NCBI GenBank assembly: GCA_037389465.1
Contig: JAZARR010000077.1
Location: forward strand, 620,001-684,000
From: Baylisascaris procyonis
Taxonomy: Eukaryota > Nematoda > Chromadorea > Rhabditida > Ascarididae
Direction of reading: 5' to 3'
Length of the DNA: 64,000 nucleotides
Shown in pieces: positions 38,421 to 49,650 of the stretch (position 1 is the stretch's first letter; every line of letters begins with the position of its first letter). The translations under genes and the position numbers were made by a program. A model generated the notes under the pieces. The model had not been told where the DNA came from. It saw nothing but the letters and a program-made list of their open reading frames with translations, and searched no databases.

Positions 38421-39617
38421 GTGAGATTTTGGAAATTGCTTAACTACATATTCGAGACACTTCTTTCGTATAGCATTTTTACGTTAAATAAGTCCGAAAT
38501 GCAATGTGTGTATTAGATAACGGTCTAGTTGTTTCAGTTTCATTAATAACTGCGAGATATCGTGATCGAGGGAATGGTTAAGCTCATGGAAGATGAGGTT
38601 TAATAGGTTTTCTGAGAAGACCTGGGAAGTATTGGAATTTTGCGTGCAATAATGTCAAAGCTTAAATAAAAGTTATTGTTGAATGCTACTTCCGTGCATG
38701 CGGTTCATAGCAGTAGATGAGGACTAGATGATGCTTGTATGCGGTTTGCTTTCAATGCTGCTTCTCAGAGATAGGTATCTAAATTTTGTTGTTGCATACA
38801 ATCCTCACAATTTATGAACTGTTTAAAAAACCATAATGTGTTCAGATTTTCATGATTTCTCCGTTTTGTTGTGAACTTATCGAATATTGCATCAACTCCT
38901 GTTTTATCATGCCAAAGTGATGAGTTTAGCTTTATTCCTCAATCCCATTCTGGTTATCATTTCCGATACAAACTTTATGTTCTTTCGCCCGTATTTTTTG
39001 TACCTTATTTCCCGTGATGATTGATCATCGGCTAGGCTTTCGATTAAACCTGCTCCTCATCGTCAGTGATAACAGTGATCTTTTGAAATGGAGAGAGGGG
39101 TGGGGGTGGGATGCAATGAAAAAGAGGATGTCGATTTGTCTGTTGTTTCTTGCTTATGTTGGTTGTGGTTCCACAGGATTATAAAATTGAATATTAAAAA
39201 ATTTTTTCAATTAGAATTTCCATTAGAAAAATTCCTTTTGATGACCACTAATCGCTTCTCGCTTGAATAGTTATGAATAGAAAGGGCCGTTATATAACGA
39301 TAATTGCCAATCATAGTCGTTATGAATGCATTCTTTTAGTTCTGTCGATGTTGGGAGCCATTTCTCTAGTCATATGCCGAGAATTATGTGGCATTATATA
39401 CTTTAGTTGGTCATGTAAAACGAGTTGAATTATTCTACGTAGTCGTCTTGTGGAAGTGAGATTACTATGGGTTACATACAGTAGGTATGAAACGGAATGA
39501 ATGATTTCAAATGAATTCGTGATTTGCGAACTCCTTAATTTATTTTGCATCAAATTCCGGTCTGCATTGAGAGTAATGTCACGTTATTTGTTAATGTTAA
39601 GTATCTCATATTTTCAG
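38421..39617 (+). other. ptp-3: intron
   Basis: Donor GTGAGA and acceptor TATTTTCAG; phase 0. AT-rich, nothing else seen. Confidence 0.85.
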
Positions 39618-39741
39618 AAGACTCACACATTGATAACCGACCTCGAGCCCAATACGGAGTACTCTTTTCGAGTGAACGCGTTCAATCGTCACGGAGATGG
39701 TGAATTCAGCGCCAGTAAGAAGATCCTCACTGGCGGTTTAC
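39618..39741 (+). CDS. ptp-3: LAR-type receptor tyrosine phosphatase, exon: end of FN3-5
   Basis: Phase 0 start, phase 1 end at TTTAC|GTAAGT (near-consensus donor). It encodes KTHTLITDLEPNTEYSFRV, the classic FN3 tyrosine-corner segment (L-x-P-x-T-x-Y), then NAFNRHGDGEFSASKKILT and the linker GGL. It completes the domain begun at 38239. The G-D-G-E/A-x-S word aligns with KGDGARS of vertebrate LAR FN3-5. Confidence 0.88.
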
Positions 39742-40833
39742 GTAAGTGCTAATTTTGATCTTTCTTGCTTTATGCTCATTCAGCGACGATCGTACATCAC
39801 CGTATGACTGGTGCATATGTTTCTAGGATCCCGGTTCAAATCCCATGGCAGACCATTTCTTCAATTGGGGCGTAGTCCATAACTTAGCGTGGTTTAGCTT
39901 TGAAATGAAGGGACGGAAACTGCTTTTATTAGTATGCGTTGCTTGATTGCAATGTGAAAGTGACATGCCATAGAAAGATACTGCTCTTACTGATTTTGAA
40001 GTATTGCAGCATTGCTTATTTGCCTGCACCTGCCACTCACTGAGAACGCATCCCTCAACTGTTCATTCTTTTCGTTTTTATTATCTTTTTGCAATCAGAG
40101 TGGCTGTAAAACAACTACGCTTTTACTTCTGTCAGTTACAAGGCTCGTAACACCTCCAGTGGCGGCAGTTATAGCTGCTGAATAATAAAGACAGTTGTCA
40201 TTTTTCTAATATGCGCTTCCATGTGTGCGTTTTGCAGTGTGCAGTGTTCTGGGATGTTGTGAAAAAAACGGTTAAAACGGGACTGCCTTCAAAGGGAGGC
40301 GTAGCATAAGCTGCGACTTATCAGGCTTACGTTCATCATGCTTGATTTATTGCGTGACATCGTAACGTCCTGTGCAGTACTCCTGGAAGCTATTTTTAAT
40401 TTAATCGGTGGAACCGAATTGATGGGTCGTTCAAGCGCCGAGCCAGCCGGTCGGCGGTACCCTTTGATCGAAATTGATAGTGATTAATTCTTGCAGCTGT
40501 CGACATCTATCCAGTTTATTGCTGAAAGCTGCTGTAGTTCACTTACCAGAGGGAATTCTCAAATTCGCTTGTGGCTGAAAATGTATGTAGTTAGTGAAAA
40601 GAAATGAAAACTCGCGAGGAAGGGAGGGTGGTGAGAGATTTTTGTTTTTTTTTTCGTGCAACACTAAAGAACGAAAAGCTTTTCTTCGTTCTTCCTCTCC
40701 GTCAAAATATAATTTGACAACAACTTTTTGCGACTCTAAAAAATGTTTAGCATCTTCACACCGGCGTAGCAAGCCTGGATCCATATATATATATATATAG
40801 TGCTCTATAGCGTATCTCAAAAGTCTATTTCAG
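39742..40833 (+). other. ptp-3: intron
   Basis: Donor GTAAGT and acceptor TATTTCAG; phase 1. It contains an (AT)8 microsatellite at 40783-40798 and a tRNA B-box-like word, GGTTCAAATCC, at about 39833 without a tRNA fold. Confidence 0.85.
40783..40798. repeat. (AT)8 microsatellite
   Basis: Eight AT units, 35 bp before the exon at 40834. Confidence 0.85.
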
Positions 40834-40919
40834 CGCCTTCTGAACCGATAACACAATCCGTTACGTTGCTCAACGATGAACCGCCTTTACGAGCAAGAGT
40901 CGATTGGAAACCACCAAAG
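40834..40919 (+). CDS. ptp-3: LAR-type receptor tyrosine phosphatase, exon: start of FN3-6
   Basis: An 86-nt exon, phase 1 in and phase 0 out (AAAG|GTGATC). It encodes PPSEPITQSVTLLNDEP, then RARVDWKPPK, the A and B strands of an FN3 domain with the conserved Trp. It lines up with the WHPPK start of LAR FN3-6. It is too short to stand alone as an open frame and is supported by splice sites, phase and homology on both sides. Confidence 0.85.
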
Positions 40920-41523
40920 GTGATCTATGATGCTTAGCCATTTCCCATTCCACTCCATGTTTCCTATCGCTTAGAGGACTGCTTTAAAGTTTTTTTTTGT
41001 CAGAAGTCTTGATAACATTGTGTGCGGGCAGCGATCTATTTATATGATGTACTTTAAATTTTATTTCAGAAACATTGAAAGTTTTTCTGAGTCGGAGTAT
41101 TTTTAGTGACCTTTTCATTTGAACTGGTCTCTTCTTCTCTTTCCTTGAAGACCTGTGTGCGCCATTGAATGTGATGTTGCTCATTTGCTTTCGACTTTTC
41201 GAATCTTTTCTCGGTAACAGAAAAGCGACTGGTTATTTTCGACCAATCGGTTATATGTAACCAGCCACTATATTTGTTCAGTTCTTTCACTTCCGCCCAC
41301 ATATTGGACACTTCATTATTCCAAGATATCATAGCAGGTATGTTAGCAAGATAACAAGGGAGAAACACCTTATCTGAGTTGTGTGATGGCCACACCTACG
41401 ATTGGTATGAAAGGTACTCTTCGTGTCTTTCTTCCGATAGCACCATGAGGGGAGCTTTAAATGTTTTCTGTTGTACGAGGAAAATTGGCACTCGAATTTT
41501 CTAAATAAACTATTTTATTGCAG
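40920..41523 (+). other. ptp-3: intron
   Basis: 604 bp, the shortest intron of the set; donor GTGATC, acceptor TTTTATTGCAG; phase 0. Nothing else seen. Confidence 0.85.
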
Positions 41524-41641
41524 ATCACTTACAAGTTGCCAATCAACAAGTATGTTATTTGGTACAAACCTCAGGAACACATCGAGTATCGAAGATTGGA
41601 AGTTGCGAGCACGCAGAACTACGTTGAGCTGGATGACCTGA
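41524..41641 (+). CDS. ptp-3: LAR-type receptor tyrosine phosphatase, exon: middle of FN3-6
   Basis: Phase 0 in; phase 1 out, at CTGA|GTTAGC. It encodes ITYKLPINKYVIWYKPQ, EHIEYRRLEVAST and QNYVELDDL, the C to E strands of the FN3 domain. The ending NYVELDDL corresponds to QHFTVTGL of vertebrate LAR. The donor is in the GTTAGC class, also used by the next exon and close to GTTAGT after 60445, so it appears to be an accepted variant in this gene. Without splicing, the frame ends at a TAG four bases beyond the junction. Confidence 0.83.
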
Positions 41642-43789
41642 GTTAGCATTTTATTTCTGGGGATACCCACCTGAGTAGAGTGATACCTTTGGTGCAGAAT
41701 TTGAATCTCCTCTCCATTCATGCTCTCAGTGATGTTGTTTGCTGCCATTTGAAAACCGTTACCGCATTTACTTGAGCGACATGGTACCTCCATTTCCAGT
41801 TTACCTAGGTACGCTTCCTATGCTAACAAAAGCACACCTATTTGGCCACGAATTTCGCACCTCGAGATTTTAGTTTCCCCATAGCTTTTCAGCAAACATG
41901 GCGTTTGTGGCTGTTTATTAACTGCCTGCAGGCTGCAGCGCACCTGGCATGCGGCTGAATTTTTTTTGGCGAAGCTCCGTTTGGAAAGGAAACTCAGGGT
42001 TCTTCATGACAAATGCTAGAATTGTTTTATGAAAAAGGGTGTTTTTTCTTCAGGATTTTGTTAACTAATAAATTTTCACTATTTTTTGTCACTTCTTACT
42101 TCCAGACGATAGATGGGGTACACAAATTCGAAATGTGGCACAGGTGTGCGTCTGCCAACACAAGTACTGCATAAAACACGGATGTAATGTTAAATTCCAA
42201 AGCGGTCTTTTTAATGAAGCAGTGAATCATCATATATAGATCCTCGTCTTAGGGAAAACTTTGTACCTTCAAAACACTATCCACTTCTTTTCTTCAGCTT
42301 ATAAAGAAGCGGTCTTTAGTTATGATCAGGTGTATGGTGCAGAAATTTTTTACATGTTTGCCTGTACGGTCGAACTCACTTTCGCTAACGATCTCGTATG
42401 TTTCCCAGCCAATTTTTCTAACTATGCAGCCACGGTCTCGAGGTTCTAACGGAAGTGCTTTTAACTCTGCTGACGCTAATGAGTGAATCTGATAGGGGTT
42501 TTTTCTAGGTTTTAAGAGAAGATGAGCAAAAAAAAGGTGAATTTTACCAACGAAGTGAATGGTTAGGAATTATTGGGAAGTCCATAGCTTATGCAGATTC
42601 TTTTCCCTTTTTTTAAGGTAGGAGTGTCTATAGCATTGTGTGCACTTTCCCTCCCCTTCTTCGTTGCCGCAAATATTGGGTATTTTATGGCGCCCCGAAG
42701 CAGACTTATTTTTTCTTTTATGTTCCGTTGAGGCAACCATCGTTTGTAGCGAAATCACTAACTTTCCGATGGGATGTTTCTAGAAAAACCTTTCATATAA
42801 GAGTGCTCACGAAGATTCGTAGTTGCGGGATAAGCGCGTTTTCTACCATTTCTGACGGAGTTGAACTTATTTGCTTCAAGTTGCCCATTGAAATGACCTC
42901 TCAAATTTCGATTTTTAGCTTGTGAAAATTTAACCTTTTAGGCGTATGTAAATGTGCGTATTTTTGCGCGAATGCATATTTGTAATCAAAAATTTCTCGA
43001 GCTTGAGACTTAATTTACATATCTGAAGTATCTTTCACGCATTCCATCGTTGGTGGGCGAGCCGGATAAAATATCTGTATTGCGCATTGTTTTCTGCACA
43101 GAAGGGTCCTTGAACGCCGACGCCTTTACCGTTTTATTCGGGCATTTTATTGTATTGCATATAAGGCAAAGACCAATCGACAATTTCGAAAATTTTCGTC
43201 TCACTATTGAACCTCAATTATTGGCATTTATCATTTTGAGTTGTCATTCATTCTTTTTCTAGGACCAAAATTTAATTTCCACATTTGCGCGCAAATGCCT
43301 CGTAATAAACCTCGTGCCACTTGTTTTTTTTTTTTTTCTGCTTATGATTGTATGCCGTTAAAGGTTTTGCTCATGATTTACCATCTAGTGCTTATGATCA
43401 CAATACGCCAAAAGCTAGGGCGAGAAGTTTGACCTCAGAGGCAAGGGCATTCGTATTCCTAAATAACTGTTCCATAGAGAAACGAATGAGGAACGTCGAA
43501 TGACGAAGAGGAGAAAGCAAAAAAAACCGAAGTTATTTCAAGAATTGTTTTAACATGTCGTGTCTAAGCCCTTCATCGCGAAATGGCACTCTGTTGTTAA
43601 GTGATCAAAATATGGCGAACTCCGTTCGCAAATGGTCCGCCATTACGCGAAAATTGATCTTCATAGTAGCTAGAATTCACACCCAGTTGGCTGCTATCTA
43701 ATAACTGAATCATTGTCATGATAAGAGAGAAATTACTGAAATAATTTATCAAAATAACGTGGGTATACATTTTAAAATGTAATTTGCAG
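41642..43789 (+). other. ptp-3: intron
   Basis: 2.1 kb, phase 1; acceptor AATTTGCAG. No other feature recognised. Confidence 0.83.
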
Positions 43790-43932
43790 TGATGGGTCGC
43801 TTATATGAAATCAACGTTGCGGCCGAAAATGACGATGGTTTGAGTCCAAACGCAACAGAATCATTAACGACACCGGTCGGGATTCCGGAGGCTGAACCGC
43901 TGAATGTCAGATATGAAATTGGTGATGGACAG
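43790..43932 (+). CDS. ptp-3: LAR-type receptor tyrosine phosphatase, exon: end of FN3-6 and start of FN3-7
   Basis: Phase 1 in, phase 0 out (ACAG|GTTAGC). It encodes MGRLYEINVAAENDDGL (the F strand with tyrosine corner and the G/N-x-G turn), then SPNATESLTTPVGIPEAEP as the domain linker, then LNVRYEIGDGQ as the first strand of the next domain. It aligns with TYIFRLAAKNRAGLG and the TPEDLPSGFP linker of LAR. NAT is a potential N-glycosylation site. The following intron is by far the largest between confirmed exons. Confidence 0.86.
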
Positions 43933-44224
43933 GTTAGCATTTCAATTGCTTCAATGATGCGAAATTTCATTTCCTGTGATCCGGTGGCTGCCGACAATTT
44001 TCTTTAAGTTAATCGTTTCCTGTTTTTTATTAGTCGGGAAGTACGATAAAAAGAAAGAAATGCTGATACTTTGATGGTTCAGTGTGTATCACTTAGCCAT
44101 CTACATCCTTTATTGCTACAGCCTTCCCTTTCAGAGCCTGTAATGATACGTTTTGTTGATGCCAAATATTAAAAAGATCATATCTGTGCAGTTCTTGGTG
44201 AAAATTCTGATTTTAAAGAGCGAT

Positions 44225-44261
44225 AAAGGACCGCAGTCGTACTGAACGACTGCGGTCTTTT
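44225..44261. other. strong hairpin, 16-bp stem, 5-nt loop
   Basis: AAAGGACCGCAGTCGT (44225-44240), loop ACTGA, then ACGACTGCGGTCTTTT (44246-44261). Fifteen Watson-Crick pairs plus one G-T pair. The stem is too short for a canonical miRNA precursor. It may be a relic of a fold-back element or a structured intronic element. Confidence 0.7.
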
Positions 44262-47200
44262 GCTATAACTTTGACTTTTTAAGTTTTAACCAAACAGTTT
44301 TAACTTTTTGGAGTTAACTGAATCGGAGGATGGTCTCTTTTGCGCTTCAGTAGTTTGCTATTACTGATTCTTGTCGCATATTCCCACTTTCTTGGCGAGA
44401 CTCTTATATAAATTCATTCTCATCACTTAGCGGCTTCGTTCGATGAGGCATTTTGCGATTACTTTACAGCCAGCCGGCTGTCTGCGTTTCAATGCGATTG
44501 GTTACAGCTTGGAACCCACTTTATGAAGTGTTGGCTCATTGTCACTAATTAGGTGGATATCATAGTGAGAGTCATAATTAGTCCAATTCTCCATGATTAT
44601 TTTAATCCCTCGTTCGCTGCCCTTTGCAATCTGAAAATTTCAACGGAAGATAGGAAAACGCTCGCGAACGCGTTAGCTTTGGACAATGCGCGGAAGTAGA
44701 ACAGGTGCGCGATGAATGGTTGCGGTGTTGTGACATTTGTTTACACTAGTTCACATTACACAATCGCCGAAAAAAAACTATTTTGACCTTGGCTGTTGGC
44801 TTCTTCCATGCGATGCACCTGCAAGAGGAATTATAGTTTCTGCGCTGAGAAACTGCCGTCACTAAGAGTACTTTTTTCGCAACCTTATTAAATTCTTAAT
44901 CATTGCTTTAACGCATCTAAACGTTGTTTTTTTTGTCACTTTTCACTAATCTTTCAGTAATTCAAATGTGTAAAATTATTATGGCCATTTGTCCTCAAAT
45001 ACTCTTTAATCCCTCCAATACCTTGTGCAAACGAAGCTGGTAGAAAAGTGATGATCTGTAATTTAGTGGAGGGGAGCGGAATGGATGCTATGGCATTGGT
45101 TCGAAAACCATTGCAAATTGTTACACAATAAGCAATATTAAAGTGGTTTTAGCTATGCATATAAAGAGCAGGTGCATGTGCCCCGTAGAGAATGAGCAGC
45201 TGAATGAGAAAAGCAGTGGAAAAACCTGTCGTTCACATATTCATTTCTATTATTATTTGTTCCTTCGGGTGTATGAAAATGGTCGCGTTAAAATTCGATT
45301 GAAAATCACTTTATAGGCGTTTCAAAAACAGCGTTATTATTCCTCCAATAGGGCTTAGTGCTCGCTAGCGATCTCTTTTCCTTCGTTCATATTTCGCATT
45401 TTCGGCTATTTTTGCAGCTGCAGTTGTAAAGTTGTTTTAATTAAACTATGTGTAGTTCGATTGATGGCTGTTGTGGTTGTTCGCTTTGCGCATTTCTTCG
45501 CACGGCTTTTTTATATGCAGCTTTCATGAAGCTGAGCTTGTGCTAATAATTGTGACGTGCTGAGGCTAAGGGATTTTGCATTTTTGTCAGTGAAAGTGAA
45601 ATGCATACGATGACGAAAAGGCGCTCTTTCTCCTTTTATATTCAGTTTTTGCAACAAAAAAATCACATTATATGACATAGTTTCTATGCGTATCTGCATA
45701 TGTATATGTGACCTTGAGTGCATTTCCATTGGTTTGATTTCGCGAATATACTAAATTACCCTTCCGTGGTTATCTCCTGTATGAGTTGTTCATAGGATTC
45801 TTCTGAAATTTGCAGTCCTTTCGTTCTAACTCCTATAGAGATGTCCTATGAAAACAAATTCTTATTTGACGACTTATGGAAGCAGTTTTCATTAGGGTAA
45901 AACACGTGAGATATTGTTTTATTCTTCTTGAGTATTGAAACAGCCAGTCAATTTAGTAGCCTCTAATGCTTATAAGAAACGCTTACCTTGGAAAATTCTT
46001 GATTCACATTTCCACTTAAAAAAACCAAACGAAGAAAGTTTGTTTACCAAATATTTGTGCTGAAAAATATCGATTATCAAAATCGTGAATGGTAGGGAAG
46101 GTGAAACCCTTTGATTTTTCTTGAAAAGGCAGAAAGGTTGGGGAGGAGGGAGCCGAGTAAGCTTAGAGAAAGTTTAAATATTGCAAGTGGGGATGCGTAG
46201 AACTTCCTAGAGGTGGTCAATTTGTTGCCGTTGCAAGATTGCAGTCATTTTGCGCTTTTTTTTGGTTGTTCAGAAGAGGTTAACGGGACATTTTTTTGCT
46301 CTTAGCGTGATTCATTTTTCTCTCATCGTGAAATAAACGTTCAAGTTAGTTTTCATAGCATCGAATGCAATTCACATGTGACTTCTATTATGCGAGAACA
46401 TAGATGGTTTTCAAATGTCAGAATTTATCCAATTTAATGGCCTTTGACGTTTGATTGCTGCAAAGCTAACGTTATTTGTTCTTCGTTGTGTGCCGATAGC
46501 GACCATCATTCCTTCAATTTCGCTGAATTCGCCGTTTATTAGTCCTGAAAGGTTTAATGTATGTCGATTGTTCGTGCCATATTACATCTTGTGAGCACTG
46601 TCAGCGGACAGTACAACTCTGAATTCCTTTCTTCGATACCACAGGTTGAATAGGCAACCCGCTTGTCTCTCACACGCGGAAGGCTTTTGTCTTTTTTAAA
46701 ATCCTTTATGGGCTTATTTGTTTGACGTTGCGCCAAGAAGCCCAAAAATACAAATGCTTATCGAACGACATTCTATTCTCGGAATGTCGTTCCAGTCTTT
46801 CATTTCTTCCTCCCATGCAGATATCCTCACTCCGGTACTCCTCCCTTGGTTGAAATTTCATTTCGCCTTTACAGTGCATCACTTACATCGATTCAGGAGC
46901 AAATGAAAACTCGATTCAGCTTATTTTTTGTTTATACTGTGAGTTTAGTTTTCGAGCCTTCGCTTTTGATGAGTCTGATTAGGCGTTCGAGCGCAGCGTC
47001 GACGAGGTAAGCGAGCACACGCAGGAAAGATGCTTTGTGAGGTGGCGTTTAACGCGTCTAATTATGCCAATATTTGCCACTCGTCGGCATCTATTTTCGA
47101 TTGGCGCATGATATCCATTCGCACTCTACTAACCCGCCGGCATTTCGCATTCATTTGTATTCCTCAACGATTCACTTGATGCGTTTCATGTGATTTTGAA

Positions 47201-48124
47201 TGCCTGAAACTATATCGGTCGTTTCTCTCGCAGTACTACACGTTATTATGGGTGTGAGGCTCGATGCACGCACTAACACTTGCACCTATCTTCTCGGCTT
47301 CTTATACAAACCTCGCCCGGCTATGACTAGCAATTGTGCATGTGGAAAACGGCAACGACGCCGGCCATATGATGAAACACTTAGAACCTTGCATAAAGTG
47401 CTGAAGCGTCGCAGGGAACGGTGCATTAGCTAGTGTGCTTGAGATGTGCGTAAACGTCAGAAATTTGATGCAGTGTTAGAATCGATAGCTTATAACACTA
47501 ATAGCGTCTATAGTAGGTTGAGTCGTATATTTCCGTTCATACTAGTAGGGTTCCGGCTTGCAGAAACTTGAAAAATTCGCAACCTGTTTGTTTTTATCGA
47601 ATTTAAGTGAATGGTTACTATGAAATTACCCTCGTGGCGGGGAAAAAAGCCGACATCGCCTTCGTGCGATGACTTTGCTTCCCTCACCACAATTTACAGC
47701 ACCTAATTTCTGTAATGAAATCGTTTGGAATGGAATTCCGTGGAACTGATTTTATCAGCTTTGAACTCCACTACTCCCGTTAGCTCGCAATGAGCGTTCA
47801 TATACTATGCGTTCATACTTCGTTGCTTATTCTTTCGCAGATGCAATTTTTGTTGCGAAAGGTGTTTGTTGAAGATTGCTAGCCAAAGCGTGATTGCACA
47901 AGATTTTCAATTTCCGCTTCCCTGAAGTACCAGTGAAATAGCTATCGGACGCTTTAAGTCGGGATTTGCGGCATTGAGATTTATTATCTGCTGAATGCGT
48001 GAACGGATCGAGAAGAAACCTGTTATCATTTGGTGCTCGAGTGGCTCTTTTTATGCTTATTTTATGAGTGCGGCTCTTCTCGTTTGTGGTAATCCCTTCC
48101 TTCTTTCGTCAACATCAGTGCACG

Positions 48125-48264
48125 ATGGTTGGAGCTGTGGGTCGAGCTGTCAGCAAAGCAGTCGTTAGGTCGGCTCACGTTACAGTTGTTGGCACATTGT
48201 TTGCGGCAACAGCGCGTTGCTACCCACTGCGCTCGCATACTTTAGTTAATAAGATTATTGTTAG
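48125..48264 (+). CDS. possible nested gene, exon 1 (hypothetical)
   Basis: ATG at 48125 in CACGATGG; an open frame rich in Val/Ala (MVGAVGRAVSKAVVRSAHV) that looks like a basic-amphipathic or hydrophobic N-terminus, running to ...NKIIV and a possible donor, AG|GTATTT, at 48264 (phase 2). An acceptor-like AACATCAG lies six bases before the ATG and could be a trans-splice site. I do not recognise the protein. Open stretches of this length occur by chance in the window, so the call rests mainly on the fit with the second exon. Confidence 0.28.
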
Positions 48265-48462
48265 GTATTTCTGTGTTTTTATTCTAGGCATTTGATTATT
48301 TCTATGCAGATGATTCCAACAAAATTTTCTTGCTCTCTTTTAGCTCACCGTTGGCTTCATTCCTCTCTTTGCATCAAATCCTGTCACCTTGTTCCGATGT
48401 GGAGCTGCAAAAAGTATTTTTGAACGAGGAAATCTTTGATTCTGAGAGTCAGCCTCATTCAG

Positions 48463-48697
48463 GACTCTGCGCGATTCTTTGGCAAAGTCGATTTTCCACT
48501 TGAAAAAACGTTCTGTTCACCGTCAGAGTTCATGGATGTATCTATTGGATGTTACAGACCGCAGGAGCCACATTTTGGAAAGTCATGAATTTAGCTTCTA
48601 CTTCCTCAAGAGGAAGGGCGTCCCAATAGAGACTTTCGATTTTCCAGACGACATCGTTGGCTTCCTTCCTTCCTTTATGTTTTTGTTCGTTCACTGA
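48463..48697 (+). CDS. possible nested gene, exon 2 (hypothetical)
   Basis: Acceptor CCTCATTCAG at 48462; joined to 48264 in phase 2 it continues without a stop for 77 codons (RTLRDSLAKS..., later HEFSFYFLKRKG and IETFDFPDD) to TGA at 48695-48697. An AATAAA follows 11 bases after the stop (48708), the usual nematode spacing for a 3' end. The joined product would be 124 residues, on the same strand as the host gene, inside its largest intron. No family is recognised. An alternative acceptor, TTTTAG at 48343, would give a shorter product ending at 48503. Confidence 0.3.
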
Positions 48698-48707
48698 TGT
48701 AGAAAGA

Positions 48708-48713
48708 AATAAA
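48708..48713 (+). promoter_or_regulatory. AATAAA polyadenylation signal (candidate)
   Basis: AATAAA 11 nt past the stop of the hypothetical nested ORF. Motif match only. Confidence 0.3.
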
Positions 48714-49539
48714 CTCTTGATGTTGAAAAGCTCATCATTTTTCGCTGTCCACGTGCACCGAAATCTCGCTGCTGGGGTTTGACGGTTATACGAACTCTTC
48801 GAATGATGGGCATTAAATTGTAAATGAAAATCTTTGCTGCATTCCTTCTCTTTTATAGCACAGTTCTCTATCGTGCATAGCCGGTCGTAGCGGCTCTGTT
48901 TTTGTGTATTGGTGAGATATGCAAAAATTTAGAAAATGCGTTTTCTGCCTCTTCGGTAATTGTATTGTGAGTGGCATATGGCTCAAATTTCATACCTTCA
49001 TATCCAACTCCCCAACGTGTTTTAATTAAGTTCCATCATTCCCATGAAAAGTTGTTATGCTCAACTGATTTCTTAGCCCCAGCAAATCCTTTGCAGTTAA
49101 TGTGATTTTCGCATTTTTTTGGTAATCATTGAGATTTTCGGCTTCAAATCCTTTATTGTTTACGAGCTTCTTCGCCGCGTCTTTCTTCAGTTTCCATAGT
49201 TTGCTGATTTACAGCAGTTAACTTTAGCATGCACAAGTGAGCCATAAAGAGAAAGGATAGTCCCATATATCTTCCTAGCCACAAAGTCGTTGGCTTGAAC
49301 TGGTACAATTCTTAGGAATGTTATGTTGTCATCAGTTACGTCCTCCGCTTTTTTTTTGGTATTAATCTTTCTCGCTACCCTTGTAGGTTTTATTTTCCTT
49401 TATTTTTATTCTTATTTTTATTTTTTGCATTCTTTCATGATAGCTCGCTATAAATTTGGGGCACGATACTCCCAACTACAAAACTGCCTAAAACACAGCT
49501 CAGAGAGTTTAAGTACATCATGAAAGAATCACAGCAGTG

Positions 49540-49650
49540 GGAGGGGACGTAGAATCCTCCCACAACACTGTGGCGATTCTATGTTTCCTTTCCCACAAAG
49601 TGTGCGGTAAATCTTGCTTTTCGTCTCGCTGGAATTTTGTTTTATTCTCT
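49540..49650 (+). repeat. second copy of LINE 3' repeat
   Basis: Plus-strand homologue of the minus-strand segment 10815-10920, sharing TGTGGCGATTCTATGTTTCC, the following CCC(A) stretch and CGCTGGAATTTT. In one frame both copies read RI-x-x-Q-x-CGDSMFPFP, with differences that keep the peptide, which suggests they were once coding within the parent element. No RT motif was found upstream, so this is a 5'-truncated copy. Confidence 0.65.

Noticed and set aside
39800..39860. tRNA-like B box GGTTCAAATCC
   Set aside because: The T-stem does not pair and no A box, anticodon arm or acceptor stem could be found; at most a SINE-type relic.
41515..41793. Minus-strand frame of 92 codons
   Set aside because: It is the antisense of the FN3-6 exon at 41524-41641.
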